From Henriciella aquimarina (lineage in GTDB: Bacteria; Pseudomonadota; Alphaproteobacteria; Caulobacterales; Hyphomonadaceae), in the NCBI RefSeq assembly GCF_002088975.1, contig NZ_NCST01000059.1:19822-83821 (forward strand): DNA of 64,000 bases, in the 5' to 3' direction. Shown piece by piece: positions 58,340-64,000 of this stretch. Every line of letters starts with the position of its first letter. Within the stretch, counting starts at the first letter, position 1. A program made the position numbers and the translations under genes. Below the pieces are notes generated by a model, which ran no database searches, was not told where the DNA came from, and saw only the letters and a list, made by a program, of their open reading frames with translations.

Positions 58340-58624
58340 ATGACCCGACAGGCCATCGTCGCGACCGCCCATGCCAGCCGCTACCTCCAGCAGCTCTGCA
58401 AGCACTGGTCCCACAAATTCGACGTCGACTACTCACCCAACGCCGGACGGATCGCCCTGCCCCTCGGCGATGTGGCCCTCAAGGCCGGCGAGACGGACCT
58501 GACCATTCAGATCACCCCGACATCGGTGGACAATCTCGAAAAGCTGGAAGACGTCGTCGCCAGCCATATCGACCGCTTCGCCCACAAGGAGGGCGGCCTC
58601 ACCTATGACTGGCAGCCGGCCTGA
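58340..58624 (+). CDS. DUF2218 family protein, 94 aa
   Basis: A small alpha/beta protein that fits DUF2218: TAHASRYLQQLCKHWSHKF near the N-terminus, then GDVALKAGETDLTIQITPTS, then a helix (LEKLEDVVASHIDRFAHKE). These proteins often sit near siderophore or iron genes, although none is here. Start at 58340 has AGGAG eight bases upstream. Function unknown. Confidence 0.85.
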   Translation: MTRQAIVATAHASRYLQQLCKHWSHKFDVDYSPNAGRIALPLGDVALKAGETDLTIQITPTSVDNLEKLEDVVASHIDRFAHKEGGLTYDWQPA

Positions 58625-58791
58625 TCGCCAGAGCGCGAAAGAGGCAACCCTGCCACACCGGCTCACAAATCCGTCAGAACACAGCCGTGCGAACACATCC
58701 CCCCTTCCCGAAGCTGAAAATCATTCTTAATCTTGTGGAAGAGGATTTGGCCGAGACTGGCCGAAAGTCCTGACTGGCCCTGGAGGATTAT

Positions 58792-59688
58792 ATGCCGAAA
58801 ATTCCGCGTTCACTCGCGATCCCGAAAACGTGGAAAACGTTCGATATTGCGAGTTGCTTTTCGGCCTTCATCTATCCCGCCCTCGGCCTGGCCATGCTGA
58901 TCACGATGGTCGCGCTCGGTTTTGCGCTGACCCATATCGAGCTGAAGCTCTGGTATCTGCCGCTGTCGCTCGGCGTGATCGCGCTGACCATCTTCGTCTG
59001 CAATGCCGGCATCGGCCCGCTTCACCGGCTGATGCAGCATCGCGCCGGCGAGATGCGCTGGCCGGCACAGGTGCTCACCATGGTCAATCTGATGATCGCC
59101 ATGCAGGGCAATGTGAAGGACTGGGTGAACTATCACTCCCAGCATCACCGCTTCTCCGACGGCCCCGGCGATCCGCACAATCCGTTTGAATCCAAGCGCT
59201 GGGCCTGGGTCGGCTGGATCCTGTTCCGCGACAAGAAAGACCTGATGCGCCCGATGCCGATGTGGCTGAAGACCCATCCGATCATTGTCTGGATGGACGA
59301 CTTCTACAATTCGATTTCGCTGGTCATCCACCTGCTGATCCCGGCAGCGATCTATCTCATCGTCTGGGCGGCGGGCGGCTCGCTCGTGCTGACAGCCATC
59401 ATGCATGCCAGCGTCGTCATCGGCCGGGCGATCCAGTTCCACGCCACCACCTATGGCATCAACGTGCTGGGCCACCTGAAGACGCCGGCCTGGGCCGACC
59501 ACCTGATGGCGCTGCTGACCGGCGGCGAAGCCTTCCACGACCATCACCATGACGAGCCGATCTCCGCGCTGCACCGTCCGCGCAAGGGCCTCTGGAACCG
59601 CATCGTGGATTATAACGGCACCATGCTGCTCATCTATGAGAAGCTCGGCTGGGTGCGGAACCTCAAGATCGCCCCGCAATTCGCGTGA
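58792..59688 (+). CDS. Membrane fatty-acid desaturase-like protein
   Basis: A 298-residue integral membrane di-iron protein with several transmembrane helices and the three histidine boxes of the stearoyl/acyl-CoA desaturase fold: HRLMQH (~82-87), HSQHH (~115-119) and HDHHH (~247-251). The classic forms are HRLWSH, HRxHH and HNxHH; the replacements keep the ligating histidines. Substrate and position of the double bond are not decided. It is translationally coupled (GTGA overlap) to the NUDIX gene. Confidence 0.88.
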   Translation: MPKIPRSLAIPKTWKTFDIASCFSAFIYPALGLAMLITMVALGFALTHIELKLWYLPLSLGVIALTIFVCNAGIGPLHRLMQHRAGEMRWPAQVLTMVNLMIAMQGNVKDWVNYHSQHHRFSDGPGDPHNPFESKRWAWVGWILFRDKKDLMRPMPMWLKTHPIIVWMDDFYNSISLVIHLLIPAAIYLIVWAAGGSLVLTAIMHASVVIGRAIQFHATTYGINVLGHLKTPAWADHLMALLTGGEAFHDHHHDEPISALHRPRKGLWNRIVDYNGTMLLIYEKLGWVRNLKIAPQFA

Positions 59689-60287
59689 CCGGCGGGCCGA
59701 AACCGCCCCGCGTGAAGAATATCGAGCGGACCGTCCTGTCGGATGACTGGGCGGTCCTTTCAAAATACGAGTTCGATTATCGCCACAGCGACGGCCGGTG
59801 GGAGCATCAGGACCGCGAGGTCTATGATCGCGGCGAGTCGGTCGCCGTCCTGCCCTATGATCCGGGTCGCGGCACCGTGCTGCTGCTGCGCCAGTTCCGG
59901 CTGCCGGTCGCGCTGACCGAAGAGGCGGCGGCCGGCGAGGAAGGCCTGCTGATCGAGGCGTGCGCCGGCGCGGTCGACGATGACAGCACCGAAGAAACCG
60001 TCCACCGCGAAGCGCTCGAAGAGCTCGGCGTACGCCTGCATGAGGCCCGCGCCGCGTTCACCGCCTATTCCAGCCCCGGCAGCCTGAGCGAACGGGTCGC
60101 CTGCTACACTGCCCGCTACGCCCCGTCCGACCGGGTCGAGGCCGGTGGCGGGCGCAGCGATGAAGGCGAGGATATCGAAGTGCTGGAAATGCCGCTCGAA
60201 GAGGCCTTCGCCATGATCGCCTCCGGCGCCATTCGCGACGCGAAGACCATAGCCCTCCTGCAGCATCTCAAACTGTCGCTCGCCTGA
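59685..60287 (+). CDS. NUDIX hydrolase (ADP-ribose pyrophosphatase-like)
   Basis: A 200-residue hydrolase starting with GTG that overlaps the desaturase stop (GTGA). The NUDIX box is recognisable as REALEELGV (residue ~108), after the leading Gly/Glu region CAGAVDDDSTEETVH. It hydrolyses nucleoside diphosphate derivatives; the KYEFDYRHSDGRWEHQDREVYDRG segment matches the ADP-ribose/GDP-mannose-type branch. Converges on the cyd genes. Confidence 0.88.
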   Translation: MTGGPKPPRVKNIERTVLSDDWAVLSKYEFDYRHSDGRWEHQDREVYDRGESVAVLPYDPGRGTVLLLRQFRLPVALTEEAAAGEEGLLIEACAGAVDDDSTEETVHREALEELGVRLHEARAAFTAYSSPGSLSERVACYTARYAPSDRVEAGGGRSDEGEDIEVLEMPLEEAFAMIASGAIRDAKTIALLQHLKLSLA

Positions 60288-60446
60288 TCAGCCGATGTAG
60301 AGCAGTCCGCGCAGCAGGTAGGCCGTCGCCGCGACCACGGTAAGGCTCGCCAGGGCAAGCCCCGCCATCCAGAGCAGTCTCTGCCAGAGCGGACGCGCGC
60401 CAGCGCCTGTCTCGTCGGGGCCTTGCGGCTCGATGAGGTCAGTCAT
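60288..60446 (-). CDS. DUF2474-type small subunit, CydX-like
   Basis: A 52-residue protein with one transmembrane helix (LWMAGLALASLTVVAATAYLLRGLLYI) after a short polar N-terminus. DUF2474 proteins are found directly behind cydB of cyanide-insensitive-type oxidases, as here, where it overlaps cydB by 8 bases. It probably stabilises the bd-type oxidase. Start chosen at Met 60446 rather than the upstream in-frame Met at 60494. Confidence 0.8.
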   Translation of the reverse strand: MTDLIEPQGPDETGAGARPLWQRLLWMAGLALASLTVVAATAYLLRGLLYIG

Positions 60447-61473
60447 GATAGGCCTCGTCCGGGTCCACCTTGCCCCAGAAGAGCGAGTAGACATAGCCGG
60501 TATAGATCAGGATGACGGGCAGCATGATCCCGGCGCCGACCAGCATCAGGCCCAGTGCATTGTCACGCGCCGCGGCCTGCCAGATGTCGATCTGGAAGGG
60601 CACGATGGTCGGAAACAGGCTCACCCCGAGGCCGAGATAGCCCGACAGGAAGATCCCGACCGAATAGAGATAGGGCCGCCAGTCCGGCGCCTTCACGTCC
60701 CAGGCAAGGTCCCGCCCGGCGAGCACGACCAGCAACATGCCGGCCAGCGGAATGGGCGAGAGCGGCAACACCTTCGCCAACTCGATCTCGGCCATGGAGA
60801 CGCCCCAGCGCTCGGTCACGCGCGGATCGATGGAGAGCGTCGCAAGGCTCACCGCGGCGAAGCAGACCGCCACCCCGGCGAGCGCCATCAGCGCCCGTTT
60901 GCGCGCACGTGCCTGTACCGCACCTTCGGTCTTCAGCACCAGCCAGCAAGCGCCGAGCAAGGTGTAGCCGATGGCGACCGAGACCGCGACGAGCAGTGAG
61001 AACGGCGTCAGCCAGTCGAACGCGCCACCGGCGAAGCTGCGCCCCTCGACCGTCACGCCCTGGATGAAGCCGCCGAGGATCAGCCCCTGCGCCAGCGCGG
61101 CGGCGAGCGACCCGCCGAAGAAGGCGCCGTTCCAGAACAGCCGTGTCGGCTTGCGCACCGCCTTGTGGCGGAACTCGAAGGCCACGCCCCGGAAGATCAG
61201 CGCCGCCAGCATCAGGAGCACCGGCAGGTAAAAGGCCGGCATCAGGATCGCATAGGCCAGCGGAAAGGCGGCAAACAGCCCGCCGCCGCCGAGGATCAAC
61301 CAGGTCTCGTTGCCATCCCAGACCGGCTCGATGGAGGCGGTCATGAGGTTGCGCTCCTCATCGTCCCTGGCGAGCCCGGTCAGGATGCCGACGCCAAGGT
61401 CCATGCCGTCCAGCAGGACATAGAGCATCACGGCGGTCGCGATCAGGAAAGACCAGATAAGCGGCAGATCCAT
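60439..61473 (-). CDS. cydB: Cytochrome bd-type quinol oxidase subunit II
   Basis: A 344-residue membrane protein with about nine transmembrane helices and the N-terminal DLPLIWSFLIATAVMLYVLL, DGMDLGVGILTG and the FRGVAFEFRHK segments that identify CydB (CioB). It forms the heterodimer with the subunit encoded 11 bases upstream. Lengths match CIO-type (cyanide-insensitive) oxidases. Confidence 0.94.
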   Translation of the reverse strand: MDLPLIWSFLIATAVMLYVLLDGMDLGVGILTGLARDDEERNLMTASIEPVWDGNETWLILGGGGLFAAFPLAYAILMPAFYLPVLLMLAALIFRGVAFEFRHKAVRKPTRLFWNGAFFGGSLAAALAQGLILGGFIQGVTVEGRSFAGGAFDWLTPFSLLVAVSVAIGYTLLGACWLVLKTEGAVQARARKRALMALAGVAVCFAAVSLATLSIDPRVTERWGVSMAEIELAKVLPLSPIPLAGMLLVVLAGRDLAWDVKAPDWRPYLYSVGIFLSGYLGLGVSLFPTIVPFQIDIWQAAARDNALGLMLVGAGIMLPVILIYTGYVYSLFWGKVDPDEAYHD

Positions 61474-61484
61474 GGCAGCCTCCC

Positions 61485-62900
61485 CTATTTCCGCGGCTCT
61501 GTTGGACGGTGCGGCACTTCGGCCGGATCGTCGACGGCGCCCAGCGACCAGCCCGGCGGGCGGTGCTCGCGCTCGGGCGGTTCGGGCGCGTCATCCTCGA
61601 AGCCGCGCGTCGCGATGCGCGCCATGTAGACGGTGCCGGCGGTAAACACGATGGCATAGACGACCATGAAGATGAGGAGCGAGGTCGCGACCTGCCCGGT
61701 ACTGACCGGCGCGACACTGTCCTCGGTGCGCAGATAGCCATAGACGGTATAGGGCTGGCGGCCGACCTCGGCGACGATCCAGCCGGTAATGACCGAGAGG
61801 AAACCCAGCGCCCCGCCCGGCACGGCCAGCCCATGGAATAGCCCCGCCCGGTCGATCCGCCCGCGCCACCAGAGCACGCATCCCCAGAGGCCCAGCGCCA
61901 GCATCACAAGCCCGGCGCCGACCATGATGCGGAAGCTCCAGAAGACCAGCCAGACCGGCGGGCGGTCTTCCTTGGCGAATGCCTTCAGGCCTTGCAGCGG
62001 TTCGTCGCTGGAAAAGAGGTACGGGCTCGTGGCCGGCACGGCGATCTCGGCGATGTTGCGCTCATTCTCCTCGTCCGGTAGCGCGAACAGCACCGTCGGC
62101 TGGACCTCGCGCGTCTCCCACCAGCCTTCGATGGCGGCGACCTTGGCCGGCTGGTGCTCATGCGCCACCTCACCCGACCAGTGGCCCGCCCAGATCTGCA
62201 GCGGCATCAGCACTGCCAGCGTGCCCGCCGCCATGCGGATCTGCCAGCGCGTCGGCTCGGAGGAATGCCGGCGCAGCACCTGCCAGGCCCCCGCCGCCAT
62301 GATCACCGCCGCCGTCGTGATGAAGGCCGCCAGCATCATGTGGACATAGCGCGACGGGAAACTCGGATTGAAGATCACCGCCAGCCAGTCGGTCGCATAG
62401 AAATTGCCGGTCTCGGGATCGGTGGCAAAGCCCGCCGGGGTCTGCATCCAGCTATTGGCCGAGAGGATCCAGAAGGCCGAAATCGTCGTGCCGATGGCGA
62501 CCGCGCAGGTCGCGATGAAATGCAGCGTATTGCCGACGCGCTTCCAGCCGAACAGCATCACGCCCAGGAAGGTCGCCTCCAGGAAGAAGGCGGTCAGCAC
62601 TTCATAGCCGAGCAGCGGCCCGATCACACTGCCCGCCTTGTCGGAAAAGACCGACCAGTTGGTGCCGAACTGGTAGCTCATCACCACGCCCGAGACGACG
62701 CCCATCGCAAAGGCGAGCGCGAAGATCTTGATCCAGTGCAGGTAAAGCCGCTTGAAGACGTCGCGCTTGGTCCACAGCCACAGCCCCTCGCAGACGGCCA
62801 GGAACGCCGCCAGCCCGATGGTGAAAGCCGGGAAGAGAATGTGGAAGGCAATGACGAAAGCGAACTGAAGCCGCGACAGGATGAGTGCATCAAGTTCCAT
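61485..62900 (-). CDS. cydA: Cytochrome bd-type quinol oxidase subunit I
   Basis: A 471-residue membrane protein. The start at 62900 gives the conserved MELDALILSRLQFAFVIAFH, with the heme ligand His20. The heme b558 Met region lies near the VGRQPYTVYG motif at residues ~300-390. The short Q-loop between helices 6 and 7 places it with the CioA-type, cyanide-insensitive group. It is a terminal quinol oxidase that supports respiration at low oxygen or in the presence of inhibitors. Confidence 0.94.
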   Translation of the reverse strand: MELDALILSRLQFAFVIAFHILFPAFTIGLAAFLAVCEGLWLWTKRDVFKRLYLHWIKIFALAFAMGVVSGVVMSYQFGTNWSVFSDKAGSVIGPLLGYEVLTAFFLEATFLGVMLFGWKRVGNTLHFIATCAVAIGTTISAFWILSANSWMQTPAGFATDPETGNFYATDWLAVIFNPSFPSRYVHMMLAAFITTAAVIMAAGAWQVLRRHSSEPTRWQIRMAAGTLAVLMPLQIWAGHWSGEVAHEHQPAKVAAIEGWWETREVQPTVLFALPDEENERNIAEIAVPATSPYLFSSDEPLQGLKAFAKEDRPPVWLVFWSFRIMVGAGLVMLALGLWGCVLWWRGRIDRAGLFHGLAVPGGALGFLSVITGWIVAEVGRQPYTVYGYLRTEDSVAPVSTGQVATSLLIFMVVYAIVFTAGTVYMARIATRGFEDDAPEPPEREHRPPGWSLGAVDDPAEVPHRPTEPRK

Positions 62901-63053
62901 CGGCCATGCTCCGGACATCAGCTGGTTTCAGTCTATAGATTCTGCCTGCCATATACAAAGAGTGGTTCGCGCGGGCGTTGCGGCAAACTTGCCGTCTGGA
63001 AATCCGCCGGCGGGGCGTTAGATGTCTCGCATCAGCCAGGGAGGGAGCCCGTC

Positions 63054-63677
63054 ATGTCCAGCCTCAAGCACAAGGTCATCGCCTGGGATTTCGACGGCGT
63101 CCTCAATGCCAATATGGATGGCGGCATCTTCCTCTGGATGACAACCTTCGAGCAGGATACCGGCCTCTCCATGCGCTCGCTCGCCTCCTACCTCTTCTCC
63201 GGACGCTTCCAGAAAGCCATGGTCGGCGAGGCGGACCTGCACGAGCTGGTCGGAGACTGGGCCGAGAAGGAAGGCGTGCCGCACCGCGCCGGCGAGGTGA
63301 TCGACTACTGGTTCGACAAGGACCATATCCCCGATACGAAGACGCTCGACATCGTGCGCCGGGCGCGCGAGGCCGGCGCCATCAATGTCATCGCCACCAA
63401 TAATGAGGCCTACCGCGCCGCCTTTATCGAGGAGAAAGGCTTTGGCGAACACATGCACGAAGTCTTCGCCGCCGGGCGCATGTGCCTCGCCAAACCCGAC
63501 CTTGCCTATTTCAAACATATCGAGGACGCGCTGGGATACTTCGGCAAGGATGTTATCCTGATCGACGATTTCGAGGAAAACGTCGACGCCGCCCGCCGAC
63601 ACGGCTGGGACGCCCACCTCTTCACCCCGAACAATCACGACGCCGTCGCCAAGGCGATCGGGCTCGCGGGCGTTTAG
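63054..63677 (+). CDS. HAD-superfamily hydrolase
   Basis: A 207-residue phosphatase-fold protein. Motif I is WDFDGVLN (nucleophile Asp, then acid/base Asp), motif II probably TNNEAYR, motif III the Lys in CLAKPDL and motif IV LIDDFEEN. An alpha-helical cap runs between motifs I and II. The start at 63054 follows GGGAGGG. Substrate not inferable. The frame continues upstream to 62154 but that part is an antisense shadow of the cydA gene. Confidence 0.9.
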   Translation: MSSLKHKVIAWDFDGVLNANMDGGIFLWMTTFEQDTGLSMRSLASYLFSGRFQKAMVGEADLHELVGDWAEKEGVPHRAGEVIDYWFDKDHIPDTKTLDIVRRAREAGAINVIATNNEAYRAAFIEEKGFGEHMHEVFAAGRMCLAKPDLAYFKHIEDALGYFGKDVILIDDFEENVDAARRHGWDAHLFTPNNHDAVAKAIGLAGV

Positions 63678-64000
63678 GCCTCCCTTTCCGGAACGCCCTT
63701 CCCCTCTCCCGGATGCAGGAGAAGGGAGATTCATCCGCCCCCTCTCACCCGCCAGCTATACCCTCTCCATCCCACCGCTCTGACAGGGCGGTCCGGACCG
63801 GCCGGATGGCGGTGGGGATGCGGAGGTGACTTTTAGCTGCGGGCGGGCCTAACGCCCCGTCCAGCGGTGAGCATCGTGTGGGACGAAGGCGGACGCCAGC
63901 AGCCTGGCGTTGCAGACCGTTACCGAGATGGGCCGGGAAGGGACACCTGAACGGCCGACACCCTTCGCAGGGCGCGTCCTCAATGGGCGCTCATAGCCAC
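63678..64000. other. Intergenic end of the window, no gene seen
   Basis: About 320 bases with no frame I can support. The first part is C/T-rich. From about 63,800 there are several short inverted repeats (for example CGCCAG-CAGC-CTGGCG near 63,893, and CCGGTCCGGACCGGCCGG), which may point to a structured RNA running off the window. I tested tmRNA and RNase P signatures by eye and saw none. Confidence 0.4.

Noticed and set aside
63780..64000. tmRNA or RNase P RNA at the window end
   Set aside because: Neither the tmRNA tag codons nor the conserved RNase P P4 motifs could be found.

Overview
The window is GC-rich alphaproteobacterial DNA, most likely from a prosthecate Caulobacterales/Hyphomonadaceae-type bacterium. 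Three things point there: a Caulobacter-type holdfast-anchor operon (hfaA-hfaB-hfaD), a textbook CtrA box (TTAA-N7-TTAA) and the rRNA operon order 16S-Ile-Ala-23S-5S-fMet. Genus and species cannot be fixed by eye.

Bases 1-14,428 look like one end of an integrative and conjugative element (ICE). It carries a secreted nuclease, a TonB-dependent receptor, a compact trb mating-pair operon (trbB-C-D-E-J-L-F-G-I), DUF2274 and DUF736 genes, a previously uncalled 58-codon ORF, and a large serine recombinase. The recombinase reading frame runs into the 3' half of the tRNA-fMet gene on the other strand, so the element abuts the 3' end of that tRNA, the last gene of the rRNA operon. The relaxase, the coupling protein and the other att site are not in the window and must lie to the left.

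Bases 14,428-20,830 hold a complete rRNA operon on the minus strand. Upstream of 16S sit four tandem copies of a ~159-bp unit, each with a near-consensus promoter (TTGACG, 17-bp spacer, TATAAG-like). A CBS-domain gene follows.

Bases 21,450-30,800 hold surface and regulatory genes. The hfaABD operon sits behind a near-perfect sigma-54 (-24/-12) promoter. It is followed by a DUF4345 membrane protein, a large TonB-dependent receptor, an unknown secreted cysteine-rich protein, a PAS-like protein and a gamma-carbonic anhydrase. A CtrA box then drives what looks like a short structured RNA ending in an intrinsic terminator, just ahead of a PhoH-like ATPase.

Bases 30,880-48,730 hold a glycosyltransferase, a glycine-betaine-type ABC transporter with fused permease and binding protein, cysE, a double-PilZ protein, a GMC oxidoreductase, a GYF_2 fusion protein, and a TetR-MFP-RND efflux operon whose TetR start looks frameshifted. 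They are followed by a nitroreductase, an acyl-CoA synthetase, an MFS transporter, and a yybP-ykoY (Mn2+) riboswitch ahead of a TMEM165/GDT1-family transporter.

Bases 48,731-64,000 hold an acyl-CoA dehydrogenase, a run of three YceI-domain genes (periplasmic, lipoprotein, and a cytochrome b561-YceI fusion), a Sua5-type threonylcarbamoyl-AMP synthase, a PaiB-like flavin protein, an FAD-linked hydroxyacid oxidase, a zinc-ribbon membrane protein, a cupin, DUF2218, a fatty-acid desaturase, a NUDIX hydrolase, a CydAB/DUF2474 cyanide-insensitive-type quinol oxidase and a HAD-like phosphatase. The last ~320 bases contain no gene I can support.
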